From Vulcanimicrobiota bacterium (lineage in GTDB: Bacteria > Eremiobacterota > Eremiobacteria > Baltobacterales > Baltobacteraceae), in NCBI GenBank assembly GCA_030042755.1, contig JASHZC010000053.1, positions 1 through 10,121 on the forward strand: a stretch of DNA of 10,121 bases. Reading direction: 5' to 3'. Both the position numbers and the translations under genes were made by a program. The notes below the pieces were generated by a model that was not told the DNA's origin, ran no database searches, and was given only the letters and a program-made list of their open reading frames with translations. Shown here in pieces: positions 1 to 6,351 of this stretch. Positions within the stretch are counted from its first letter, which is position 1. Each line of letters opens with the position of its first letter.

Positions 1-183
1 GCAATCGCGCTTCCGGCACAGGGCGATCACATCGTCGCCGTCGAGTGGGTGCCGATCGATCGCGCACGCGAACGCATTGCGGTTGCCGTAGTGCGCGACC
101 CGCTCGTGCGCTACTTGCAGGATCGCACGCGTTACCATGGCTACGCCGACGCAGGCATCACGATCCAGTGGCCCGATCCTTAG
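1..183 (+). CDS. C-terminal fragment of an unidentified protein, possibly NUDIX-like
   Basis: The frame is open from the left edge to the TAG at 181-183, giving 60 residues of a protein whose start lies outside the window. The visible part reads like a compact C-terminal domain: a strand with VEWVPID, then a helix (RARERIAVAV), then a short Arg/Asp-rich tail ending in IQWPDP. A strand with a W[VL]P[IL]D pattern followed by a helix is common at the C-terminal end of NUDIX hydrolases, so that is a possible identity. The diagnostic Nudix box would lie outside the window and cannot be checked. The stop codon overlaps the stop codon of the opposite-strand acetyltransferase by four bases, the tight tail-to-tail packing seen elsewhere here. 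It could be another alpha/beta protein; the coding call is much safer than the family. Confidence 0.6.
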   Translation, partial: AIALPAQGDHIVAVEWVPIDRARERIAVAVVRDPLVRYLQDRTRYHGYADAGITIQWPDP

Positions 184-731
184 GCCGACGTACGTAATTC
201 CCAATTGGCGCGGTCGAGCACGTATCCGATAACGTCAACCGGGCGTCCCTGAACGGTTGCGCCGTGAGGCAGCACGCTGTCTTCGTCGAAGCCCGCGCGA
301 ATTAGAACCGCCCGCGAAGCAATGTTTCCGGGCACGCAATACGCTCGGATCTTGCGCAGGTACATGCGTGAGAAGGCTTCCCCGACAATCGCGCGTACGG
401 ATTCGGTTGCGATGCCGCGACCGCGGTGTGATTGCACGACGCTATATCCAACCTCAGCGGTGCCGCTCGCGTGTTCTCCCACGCGTAACGACGTCCAACC
501 CGCCGGTTCCGCGATGCCCTCAAAATAGGTTAGCCACTCGAACCGGCCCCAGGCCCCCGCCTCAAGCGTGATCGGGCGCGCGGCAACCATTCTGCGAAAG
601 TGCACGAGATCGACGTCCGGCAGATCCTGAAATTCGCGCAGCCCCGGCTGCTGCAAAATCTGCCACAGCGCCTCGGCATTTTGCACGGTCACCGGCACGA
701 GCCGTAGCCGTTCCGTCATGATGGGTCGCAT
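180..731 (-). CDS. GNAT family N-acetyltransferase (RimJ/RimL type)
   Basis: A 183-residue protein of the GNAT fold, the usual length for the RimJ/RimL-like group. Members transfer an acetyl group from acetyl-CoA to an amine, often a protein N-terminus, antibiotic or small amine. The substrate cannot be told from sequence. It opens with the family pattern TERLRLVPV (residues 6-14). The acetyl-CoA pyrophosphate-binding motif A is SHRGRGIATES (101-111), of the R/Q-x-x-G-x-G/A type. The late motif N136...S139...AGF (146-148) matches the N-x-x-S-x-x-x-[LI]-x-x-x-GF signature of the group. No signal peptide is present, so it should be cytoplasmic. The ATG at 731 is preceded by AGGGG a few bases upstream, while the alternative ATG at 719 has no such site. 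It is divergent from the DUF3465 gene, with 55 bp between the two starts. Confidence 0.9.
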   Translation of the reverse strand: MRPIMTERLRLVPVTVQNAEALWQILQQPGLREFQDLPDVDLVHFRRMVAARPITLEAGAWGRFEWLTYFEGIAEPAGWTSLRVGEHASGTAEVGYSVVQSHRGRGIATESVRAIVGEAFSRMYLRKIRAYCVPGNIASRAVLIRAGFDEDSVLPHGATVQGRPVDVIGYVLDRANWELRTSA

Positions 732-774
732 GTGCCCCTAGTCATTTCCCGTAGCGCGCGTGATCCATGCGTAG

Positions 775-780
775 AGGAGG
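775..780 (+). promoter_or_regulatory. Ribosome binding site of the DUF3465 gene
   Basis: AGGAGG is a full match to the Shine-Dalgarno core, six bases before the ATG at 787. It is the best ribosome binding site in the window and fixes the start of the DUF3465 gene. Several neighbouring genes have weak or no such site. Confidence 0.8.
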
Positions 781-786
781 ACCAGC

Positions 787-1116
787 ATGGATATCTTCGC
801 CGCTTATCCCTCGCATTCGCCTGCCATGATCGATACCGTAGCGACGGTCACAAGCCGGCCGACCTACTTTATGGGATCGCGAACAAAAGCCGAGCATGAA
901 GAGTTCTCGGCACAGACCGCTGCCGGACCGATCCAAGTCATCGACAACGTCGATCTCGCTCCGCGCATCCAGGTCAACCCAGGCGACCAGATTGAGGTGT
1001 GTGGAGAAATGGTCCATGACCAAGGGCGCAATCCAATCGTTCATTGGACGCACCACGACCCGTCACACCATCACCCCGACGGGTTCATTCGGTTCCGCGG
1101 GCGCGTATATGCATAG
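787..1116 (+). CDS. DUF3465 family protein, no signal peptide
   Basis: A 109-residue protein that matches the DUF3465 pattern as I know it: an early [HE]-x-x-F segment (EHEEF, 36-40), NVDLAPRI (54-61), PGDQIEVCGE (65-74), then HWTHHDP (86-92) and a terminal GFIRFRGRVY (99-108). The family has no established biochemical function; the compact beta-rich pattern suggests a small barrel. Striking are the histidines in HWTHHDPSHHHPDG (H86, H89, H90, H94-H96), which could bind metal, although that is inference. Many relatives carry a secretion signal, but this copy starts directly with MDIFAAYPSH and shows no hydrophobic N-terminal stretch, so it is probably cytoplasmic. The start is set by AGGAGG. 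Its last 32 bases overlap the end of the opposite-strand deacetylase, and the overlap covers the conserved terminal motif. Confidence 0.88.
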   Translation: MDIFAAYPSHSPAMIDTVATVTSRPTYFMGSRTKAEHEEFSAQTAAGPIQVIDNVDLAPRIQVNPGDQIEVCGEMVHDQGRNPIVHWTHHDPSHHHPDGFIRFRGRVYA

Positions 1117-1879
1117 CCCCTTTGAGAGCCAGTAGTTCCGGGACCGTTACAAACCGATAGCCCTCGCGCTTGAGCGCTTCGACGATGAGGCGCGTTGCCT
1201 CGATGTCGTTGTGGCGGTCGCAGGCCTTCGGCGAAACGTGCCCATGCCCGCACACGATGCCACGGTTCCCGTCATGCAAAACGATGATCGACCCGTCGCG
1301 CACATATGGGATGATTCGCTTTGCGATAACCTGCGGCGGTGGGCCCTCCCAGTCTCGCGCCAACGGCACCGACCACATCACGGGCGTGTACCCCAGCCGG
1401 CGCACCTGATCGAGGACGAGCCAGTCTCGCGCGCCAAAGGGCGGCCGCATGATGCGCGTGTGCTCCCCCGTTGCGCGGTAGATCGCGGCGTCCGTACGCG
1501 AAAGTGAATCGCGCACGTCCCCGGCGTCCATGAGAATCATGTGTCCGTGCGACCAGGTATGATTGCCGATCGCATCGCCGTCGTGCGCCTCGCGGCGGAC
1601 GAGCGACGGATACGCTGCCACTGCGCGCCCAACCACGAAAAACGTTGCGTGCACGTGTTCGCGTTCGAGAACGTCGAGAATTGCGTTCGTGTACGGCGGG
1701 TTCGGCCCGTCATCGAATGTGAGCGCTACGATGCGTTGATCGTCGGGCCCGCTCACGAGCGTTTTTCCAAAGAGCTGATTCCCTGGGTTCTCGGAAAACT
1801 CGTAAACCCAGAATCCCAAGAGTGCGAGAAGAGCGCACGCGATTACGGTTTGCAGCGCGACACGCGCGGTGGCGGCCAC
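1085..1879 (-). CDS. Polysaccharide deacetylase (NodB domain, carbohydrate esterase family 4)
   Basis: A 264-residue metal-dependent deacetylase that removes N- or O-acetyl groups from a polysaccharide such as peptidoglycan, chitin or an exopolysaccharide. An N-terminal hydrophobic segment (about residues 9-26) acts as a membrane anchor or uncleaved signal, placing the domain outside the membrane. The NodB motifs are complete: TFDDGP (54-59; D56 the catalytic base, D57 a metal ligand), NHTWSH (106-111; H107 and H111 metal ligands), RPPFG (145-149), and IVLHDG (199-204; H202). After the last motif lies an unusual Cys/His-rich stretch (C210, H212, H214, C220, H223). The start is GTG at 1879, three bases after the stop of the upstream gene, with AAGGAA-type sequence about ten bases before it, so translation is probably coupled. 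It is the last gene of the RNase H cluster. The substrate is not predictable. Confidence 0.92.
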   Translation of the reverse strand: MAATARVALQTVIACALLALLGFWVYEFSENPGNQLFGKTLVSGPDDQRIVALTFDDGPNPPYTNAILDVLEREHVHATFFVVGRAVAAYPSLVRREAHDGDAIGNHTWSHGHMILMDAGDVRDSLSRTDAAIYRATGEHTRIMRPPFGARDWLVLDQVRRLGYTPVMWSVPLARDWEGPPPQVIAKRIIPYVRDGSIIVLHDGNRGIVCGHGHVSPKACDRHNDIEATRLIVEALKREGYRFVTVPELLALKGAMHIRARGTE

Positions 1880-1882
1880 GCT

Positions 1883-2536
1883 TTAATGCTTTCCTTCTTC
1901 TATCAACGCACGAACGGCTGCAACCTTCGCACGAAATTCCGGCGGCCCGAAGGCGAGAAAATCATTGACGATCTGCTCGTAGCGCGGGTCTGCAAGCTCG
2001 GTGCTATTTAGCTTGAGCAAGTCGTTCGGATTGGTCTTTCTCAGGTCGATTGCATACTGGCGGCCGGCGGTTGTGGCCCAATAATGGGGATCGGTAAAGA
2101 CAATTGTTCGACCGCCTTCTTTGAAGTCGGCAGCCTGCCTGATGGAAATCGTGTAGTGCACGCCGGTATTCCCGCGCGGCGGTTTGTCGACGAGGTCCCA
2201 TACGCCGTCGTGCACGAGCTTGCCAAAGAAGAAACTCACGTCCGTGGTCGTGTGAGGTGGCGCCGTCACCGTAATCTGATGGCCGGAAAAAGACTGAATC
2301 CGATACTCAAACGATGACTTTCCGTCGATGTCCTGCATTCGGTATTCTTCCTGATAAATCGGCGGCTTATCGTACGAGATGAGCAGCCTCACGTGAATCG
2401 CGCTGGGTTGGTTCAAGATCCGCTCGACTTGACTCTCGCGCGATTCTTCGGGGTTCCAATAGATGCGGACGCCGATGAGCGTCATCACAACGGCAAAGAT
2501 AAAAATGGACCAAGGAACGACGGTGCTGCGGCGCAT
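1883..2536 (-). CDS. Membrane-anchored protein of unknown function
   Basis: A 217-residue protein I do not recognise. It starts MRRSTVVPW, has one hydrophobic helix (about residues 9-24), and then a soluble domain that should face the periplasm or cell exterior. The soluble part looks rich in beta strands up to about residue 165 (for example IHVRLLISYD, SFEYRIQSF, HQITVTAPP), followed by a helical end (EQIVNDFLAF and FRAKVAAVRALIEEG). No catalytic motif is evident. The ATG at 2536 was chosen because the frame further upstream is Arg/Ala-rich, lacks protein character and would run through the RNase H gene. This start lies 11 bases after the RNase H stop, and the stop is three bases before the deacetylase start, so the three genes look co-transcribed. 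Its position next to an exported deacetylase suggests an envelope role, which is inference. Confidence 0.82.
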   Translation of the reverse strand: MRRSTVVPWSIFIFAVVMTLIGVRIYWNPEESRESQVERILNQPSAIHVRLLISYDKPPIYQEEYRMQDIDGKSSFEYRIQSFSGHQITVTAPPHTTTDVSFFFGKLVHDGVWDLVDKPPRGNTGVHYTISIRQAADFKEGGRTIVFTDPHYWATTAGRQYAIDLRKTNPNDLLKLNSTELADPRYEQIVNDFLAFGPPEFRAKVAAVRALIEEGKH

Positions 2537-2547
2537 GACGGGCGAGG

Positions 2548-2991
2548 TTACGAACCTTCCGCAATGGCTTCCTGGTCGAGCACGTGGTTCACGAGCTTGT
2601 CGGCCAGCGCGTTTTGCTTGCGCGGTACGTGCCGAATATCCACGTGTTCGAACCGCCGCAGCAATGCAAGCGCGCGCCTGTGCAGCGGCTGGAGGTCGGC
2701 ATGCTTGACTCGGTACTCGCCGCGCATCTGCTTGACCACCAGTTCGGAATCGAGGCGGACGGCGAGGCGCCGGATCCCGCGCTCGGCCGCTGCCTCGAGC
2801 CCAATGCAGAGCGCGGTCCACTCGGCGACGTTGTTCGTGGCCGTTCCGAGGTAGCGGCCGACCTCGTCGAGCACCTCGCCGTCGGGCGAGACAAGCACCG
2901 CGCCGCTTGCAGCCGGACCTGGGTTTCCGCGCGAGCCTCCGTCTGCAAAGAGCGTCGCATCGGGAGCTAGGGTATCAAAGAGTGTGGGCAT
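2548..2991 (-). CDS. RNase HI-like ribonuclease H domain protein
   Basis: A 147-residue protein of the RNase H type 1 fold, which cuts the RNA strand of RNA-DNA hybrids. All four acidic active-site positions are visible: D17 in LFADGGSRGNPGP, E57 in NNVAEWTA, D81 in RLDSELV, and D131 in NALADKL. H121 in IRHVPR sits near where the auxiliary active-site histidine is expected. The wording (ADGGSRGNPG, TNNVAE, HVPR-x-x-N-x-x-AD) is that of the short bacterial and archaeal RNase H relatives, often annotated as reverse-transcriptase-like, rather than classic E. coli RnhA, so I give no symbol. The ATG at 2991 starts MPTLFDTL. The open frame continues upstream to 3411, but that part is antisense to the secreted-protein gene. 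The ribosome binding site before 2991 is weak. This is the first gene of a three-gene minus-strand cluster. Confidence 0.9.
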   Translation of the reverse strand: MPTLFDTLAPDATLFADGGSRGNPGPAASGAVLVSPDGEVLDEVGRYLGTATNNVAEWTALCIGLEAAAERGIRRLAVRLDSELVVKQMRGEYRVKHADLQPLHRRALALLRRFEHVDIRHVPRKQNALADKLVNHVLDQEAIAEGS

Positions 2992-3057
2992 TCCAGGGCT
3001 CTCGTGTTCGGCGCCGCCCGCACGGAGCCCCACGCGAGCGGACGCTTCCACGTTGGG

Positions 3058-3063
3058 TATACT
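3058..3063 (+). promoter_or_regulatory. -10-like hexamer for a possibly leaderless transcript
   Basis: TATACT is five of six bases from the TATAAT consensus. It is followed by six bases (AAGGGC) and then the ATG at 3070. Transcription usually starts six to eight bases after the -10 box, so the RNA could begin at or next to this ATG. No good -35 box is seen at the usual distance. The AAGGG inside the spacer can alternatively be read as a Shine-Dalgarno for the ATG at 3076, which would require transcription to start further upstream. Confidence 0.5.
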
Positions 3064-3069
3064 AAGGGC

Positions 3070-3414
3070 ATGCGTATGAAAATAACTCGCGGCTTGGCCG
3101 CGCTCGCACTGCTCGCTCTGGCGTTGGCGCCGAACGTTGCCTGGGCGGCCAACACGTTCTATGGTCTGACCGTTCACGTATCGACCAACAACATCAAAGT
3201 CGAAGATCCGCGGACGAAGCAAATCCTTAGTTTCGAGATCTTTCCGAAGTTCGATCAAGTCTTCTCTGGCGACGGGAAGACGACGTACCAGATGAGAGAC
3301 GTGCGGCCGGGCCGCTACGTCGGCATCATATACGATCAGAAAGCATTCGGCGTTCGTCACGCCGACAAGATTTATTTGCTCAACAACGCCAACGAACGGA
3401 TCGGGAAACAATAG
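3070..3414 (+). CDS. Small secreted protein of unknown function
   Basis: A 114-residue protein with a clear Sec signal peptide: MRMKITRG, a Leu/Ala core (LAALALLALALAP), then AWA before ANTF, giving a likely cut after residue 26 and a mature protein of about 88 residues. The mature part looks all-beta: YGLTVHVSTNNIKVEDP, QILSFEIFP, then VRPGRYVGIIYD and ADKIYLLNN near the end. This layout resembles small OB-like or DUF5666-like barrels, in which a VKD-type strand is followed by a PG[DR]YV-type turn. I cannot confirm a family and give no function. Two starts compete: ATG at 3070, six bases after TATACT, and ATG at 3076, seven bases after AAGGG. They differ by two residues. The gene is divergent from the RNase H gene and ends seven bases before the end of the alpha/beta hydrolase gene. 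Confidence 0.82.
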   Translation: MRMKITRGLAALALLALALAPNVAWAANTFYGLTVHVSTNNIKVEDPRTKQILSFEIFPKFDQVFSGDGKTTYQMRDVRPGRYVGIIYDQKAFGVRHADKIYLLNNANERIGKQ

Positions 3415-3421
3415 CGTAGGT

Positions 3422-4390
3422 CTAGTGCACGGAGTTCATAAACTCCGCAATCGTCGAAACGAGCGTTGGACTGAGAGGAAGCGCCGGCTGAGAGTACGTT
3501 GCAATGTTTGCAGCCCGATCGGCCGGCGCATTGACGAGGATGTGGTTCATTCCGTCGATATTGGCGACGCGCGCCTTCGGATCGGCTGCAGCGAGCAGAC
3601 TCGCATCCGTCGGACTCACTTGGATGTCGGTCGATCCGTGCACGATCAGCACCGGGATGGTGAGCTTCGCGAGTTCCTTTGCCGGGTCGAAACGATATTC
3701 AGAAATCAAATAGGGTTGCACGCTCGGCCGAAAGAGCGCGGCGAGCTTCGGATCTGGATTGGGAACGGTTTTCCCCGCGAGCAGCGACGCGTTGATGCTG
3801 TCTACTTCGCTGGTTATGTCAGGCGTTACGCCCGGCATGCTGCGAATTTGTTCGTCGATGATCGTCGCTAGATTGCGCCCGGGTCCTTCGAGCGATACAA
3901 ACCCACGAATCTTCGGATCCTTCTGCGCTGCGAGCGTTCCGATGAGCGATCCTTCGCTGTGCCCGATAATGAACACCCTACTGAACCGACCGTCATTTTC
4001 GAGTTCCGACGCTGCGGCAAGTGCATCGTCGACGTAATCGTCGATCGTCAGCTGGCCCTCGCTCTCGCCGACCAGAAGGCTTTGGCCCGTACCGCGCTTG
4101 TCGTAACGCAACGTCGCAATGCCGGCGGCAGCAAGACCGGCCGCCAGTTTCTTGTATGCGTCGGTCTTCAGCATCGGGCTGTTGCCGTCGCGATCGGTCG
4201 GGCCCGATCCCGCAATAATCAATGCTACCGGCACCGCCCCGTTGCTATCGGGGACCGTGAGCGTTCCCATCAGGTGTCCGTCGCCGATGGGGATCAACGA
4301 GGGTTCTTCTTTAAAACCTGCAGCCGCTGCGGGTAGCGTACATGCGGCACACGCGAATATCGCCAGCAGTACTCGAACGTAACGCTTCAT
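3422..4390 (-). CDS. Secreted alpha/beta hydrolase (esterase or peptidase-like)
   Basis: A 322-residue serine hydrolase with the alpha/beta fold. The signal peptide covers residues 1 to about 24 (MKRYVRVLLAIFACAAC...AAAAG), so the enzyme is exported; two cysteines lie in the signal region but no good lipobox is seen. After it come GTLTVP (42-47) and an oxyanion-hole region IIAGSGPTDRDGN (58-70). The nucleophile elbow is GHSEGS (143-148; S145). The acid is probably D255 in HGSTDIQV, and the base H283 in GMNHIL. The arrangement, with LRYDKRGTGQS (94-104) after the first helix, is that of the COG1073-like or dienelactone-hydrolase-like group, usually active on esters. The natural substrate is unknown. 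The ATG at 4390 has no strong ribosome binding site. The gene is divergent from the FAD dehydrogenase (74 bp between starts) and converges on the small secreted protein. Confidence 0.9.
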   Translation of the reverse strand: MKRYVRVLLAIFACAACTLPAAAAGFKEEPSLIPIGDGHLMGTLTVPDSNGAVPVALIIAGSGPTDRDGNSPMLKTDAYKKLAAGLAAAGIATLRYDKRGTGQSLLVGESEGQLTIDDYVDDALAAASELENDGRFSRVFIIGHSEGSLIGTLAAQKDPKIRGFVSLEGPGRNLATIIDEQIRSMPGVTPDITSEVDSINASLLAGKTVPNPDPKLAALFRPSVQPYLISEYRFDPAKELAKLTIPVLIVHGSTDIQVSPTDASLLAAADPKARVANIDGMNHILVNAPADRAANIATYSQPALPLSPTLVSTIAEFMNSVH

Positions 4391-4464
4391 CCATCGCTCT
4401 ACGTCAAGCCGCAGCGTAACGCCTGTCGCAAGAGCGCGACCGGTTTTCGCGAATCTGCCGCGGC

Positions 4465-6117
4465 ATGGAAACGGCGGATGCGATCGTCGTCGGCGGCGGC
4501 CTTGCCGGACTTGTGGCGGCGGTCGAATTAGTCGAGCGGCGCAAGCGCGTTATTCTCGTCGATCAAGAACCGCAGCAGTCGTTGGGCGGCCAAGCATTCT
4601 GGTCGTTCGGCGGAATCTTTCTCGTCGATTCGCCGGAACAGCGGCGCATGGGCATTCACGATTCTCATGCGCTTGCATTGGAAGATTGGATGGGCACGGC
4701 CGGTTTCGATCGCGAGGAAGATTACTGGCCGCGCCGGTGGGCGCAGGCATACGTCGATTTCGCGGCCGGTGAAAAACGATCGTGGCTTCTGGCGCGCGGA
4801 GTGCGCTTCTTCCCGATCGTCGGATGGGCCGAGCGCGGCGGCTACAACGCGACGGGACGTGGTAACTCCGTGCCGCGATTTCATATCACGTGGGGAACCG
4901 GACCCGGAATCGTGGCACCATTCGTCGAGCGTCTGCGCGCGGCCGAGGCTGGAGGATCGGTCGCATTTCGATTTCGGCATCGCGTCAACGAGCTCACGAC
5001 GTCGAACGGAGCCATCGACGGCGTGCGCGGTGACATCCTCGCGCCGAGCGACGTCGAGCGCGGTCACAAGAGTTCGCGCGACGTTGTCGGTTCATTCGAA
5101 TTGCGGGCACAAGCAGTGATCGTTGCATCGGGCGGCATCGGCGGCAATCGCGAACTGGTTCGTCAGAATTGGCCCGCGCGTTTGGGATCGCCGCCGGACC
5201 ACATGATAACGGGCGTACCCGATCACGTCGACGGCCGCATGCTGGCGATCTCAGAAGCCGCCGGCGCGAACGTTATCAATCGCGATCGCATGTGGCATTA
5301 CGTGGAAGGCATCAAGAACTGGTCGCCGATTTGGACCGACCACGGAATCCGGATCTTACCCGGACCGTCTTCGCTCTGGCTAGACGCGCGTGGACGCCGA
5401 TTGCCCGTTCCGTTGTATCCGGGATTCGATACGCTCGGTACGCTCGCGCACATCATGAGTAGCGGATATGACTACTCGTGGTTCGTCTTGAACAAGCGCA
5501 TCATCTCGAAGGAGTTTGCGCTTTCGGGTTCGGAGCAGAATCCCGATCTCACGAGCAAGAGCTGGCGTCAAGTACTGCAGCGCATCACCAAAGGCATTCC
5601 GCCACCGGTCCGCGCCTTTATGGAAAAAGGCGAAGATTTTATCGTCGAGCACGAGCTCTCGACGCTCGTAACGCGAATGAACGCACTCGCCGGCAGCCCG
5701 TTGCTAGAATACGAACACGTCGATCGGGAAATTCGCGCGCGCGATCGCGAGCTCGACAATTCATTTGGCAAGGACATGCAAATCAACGCAATCCGCGAAG
5801 CGCGGCACTTCCTGGGCGACCGTATCATGCGCACCGTCAAGCCGCACCGGCTCCTCGATCCCGCCGCGGGACCGCTGGTTGCCGTTCGATTGAACATTCT
5901 GACGCGCAAAACGCTCGGCGGTCTGCAAACCGATCTCGAAAGTCGCGTCCTTGGGCCGGACGGGAGCCCGGTTCCTGGGCTTTACGCCGCGGGCGAAGTC
6001 GCGGGGTTCGGCGGCGGCGGCGTGCACGGATACGCCGCGCTCGAGGGAACGTTTCTCGGCGGCTGCATTTTCTCGGGCCGCGCGGCCGGGCGAGCCGCCG
6101 CGGGCGGCGTGGCGTGA
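4465..6117 (+). CDS. FAD-binding dehydrogenase (COG3573-like, fumarate reductase/KstD superfamily)
   Basis: A 550-residue flavoprotein oxidoreductase. The N-terminus is a dinucleotide-binding Rossmann unit, AIVVGGGLAGLVAAVEL (6-22) followed by VILVDQE (29-35), which binds the ADP part of FAD. Near residues 41-50 is GGQAFWSFGG, matching the family's second flavin-contact loop. The C-terminal FAD contact is GLYAAGE (505-511) and GFGGGGVHGY (514-523), then LEGTFLGG and SGRAAGR. These features match the putative FAD-binding dehydrogenases of COG3573, relatives of fumarate reductase flavoprotein and 3-ketosteroid dehydrogenase. Substrate and electron partner are unknown. There is no signal peptide or membrane helix, so it should be cytoplasmic. 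The ATG at 4465 starts directly with the Rossmann strand and has no clear ribosome binding site. The gene stands alone on its strand and ends seven bases from the oppositely oriented small membrane gene. Confidence 0.9.
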   Translation: METADAIVVGGGLAGLVAAVELVERRKRVILVDQEPQQSLGGQAFWSFGGIFLVDSPEQRRMGIHDSHALALEDWMGTAGFDREEDYWPRRWAQAYVDFAAGEKRSWLLARGVRFFPIVGWAERGGYNATGRGNSVPRFHITWGTGPGIVAPFVERLRAAEAGGSVAFRFRHRVNELTTSNGAIDGVRGDILAPSDVERGHKSSRDVVGSFELRAQAVIVASGGIGGNRELVRQNWPARLGSPPDHMITGVPDHVDGRMLAISEAAGANVINRDRMWHYVEGIKNWSPIWTDHGIRILPGPSSLWLDARGRRLPVPLYPGFDTLGTLAHIMSSGYDYSWFVLNKRIISKEFALSGSEQNPDLTSKSWRQVLQRITKGIPPPVRAFMEKGEDFIVEHELSTLVTRMNALAGSPLLEYEHVDREIRARDRELDNSFGKDMQINAIREARHFLGDRIMRTVKPHRLLDPAAGPLVAVRLNILTRKTLGGLQTDLESRVLGPDGSPVPGLYAAGEVAGFGGGGVHGYAALEGTFLGGCIFSGRAAGRAAAGGVA

Positions 6118-6124
6118 GCGGTGG

Positions 6125-6313
6125 TCACCAAAGCGCGCCTTCCGCGACGAGGATGTAGAGGATCGGTCCGAGTCCCCAGATGAGGCTAACGATGAACCAG
6201 ACGGCCTTCTTGAACCCCGACATGTCGGCGCGACCGAATAGGTTGATCCACATCAAAATCATCGCGATCGGATGCAGCACGATCGAAAGCAGAATCTCAA
6301 ACAGCAGCTTCAT
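6125..6313 (-). CDS. Small two-helix membrane protein, PLDc_N-like
   Basis: A 62-residue protein with two hydrophobic helices: roughly residues 4-26 (FEILLSIVLHPIAMILMWINLF) and 38-56 (AVWFIVSLIWGLGPILYIL), joined by a short charged loop GRADMSGFKK. A helix, a charged loop with SG-x-x-KA-x-W, then a second helix with GP[IL][LI]Y is the pattern of the phospholipase D-nuclease N-terminal (PLDc_N) domain. That domain occurs both at the start of cardiolipin synthases and, as here, as a stand-alone membrane protein of unknown role. The ATG at 6313 was chosen over the one at 6331 because a -10-like TACAAT ends six bases before it and because MKLLFEILL is a more natural membrane start. It is divergent from the AhpD-like gene, with only 38 bp between starts. 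Confidence 0.78.
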   Translation of the reverse strand: MKLLFEILLSIVLHPIAMILMWINLFGRADMSGFKKAVWFIVSLIWGLGPILYILVAEGALW

Positions 6314-6319
6314 TCCGAC

Positions 6320-6325
6320 ATTGTA
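6320..6325 (-). promoter_or_regulatory. -10-like hexamer for a possibly leaderless transcript of the small membrane gene
   Basis: Read on the minus strand, TACAAT (five of six bases of TATAAT) is followed by six bases (GTCGGA) and the ATG at 6313. The spacing is the same as at the secreted-protein gene at 3070, and there is no real Shine-Dalgarno between box and start, so the transcript could begin at the ATG. No convincing -35 box is visible. Confidence 0.5.
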
Positions 6326-6341
6326 CCGCATCGATTGTTAA

Positions 6342-6347
6342 AAGGAG
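6342..6347 (+). promoter_or_regulatory. Ribosome binding site of the AhpD-like gene
   Basis: AAGGAG lies four bases before the ATG at 6352 and fixes that start. It lies inside the 38 bp that also carry the promoter region of the divergent small membrane gene, so the two genes share a very short control region. Confidence 0.75.
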
Positions 6348-6351
6348 TCCC

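Noticed and set aside
1541..2011. A 156-residue plus-strand frame antisense to the deacetylase and its upstream neighbour
   Set aside because: It crosses two real genes, has no ribosome binding site or recognisable motif, and overlaps the conserved NodB catalytic codons on the other strand.
2537..2821. An N-terminal extension of the unknown membrane protein to an ATG at 2821 (312 residues in total)
   Set aside because: The extra 95 residues are Arg/Ala/Pro-rich without protein-like pattern and are fully out of frame within the RNase H gene. The ATG at 2536, just before the hydrophobic anchor, is natural.
2992..3411. An N-terminal extension of the RNase H protein to an ATG at 3411 (287 residues in total)
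   Set aside because: The extension is antisense to the well-supported secreted protein gene, and known relatives begin close to the ADGGSRGNPG strand, as the ATG at 2991 does.
5281..5752. GCGATCGC octamers resembling the cyanobacterial HIP1 repeat
   Set aside because: I saw only a couple of copies in the window, far fewer than in genomes with true HIP1 repeats, and GATCG-rich codons are common here.
5478..6158. A 226-residue plus-strand frame within the FAD dehydrogenase
   Set aside because: It is very rich in Arg, as expected when GC-rich codons are read out of frame, shows no domain, and lies wholly over a gene with clear FAD motifs.
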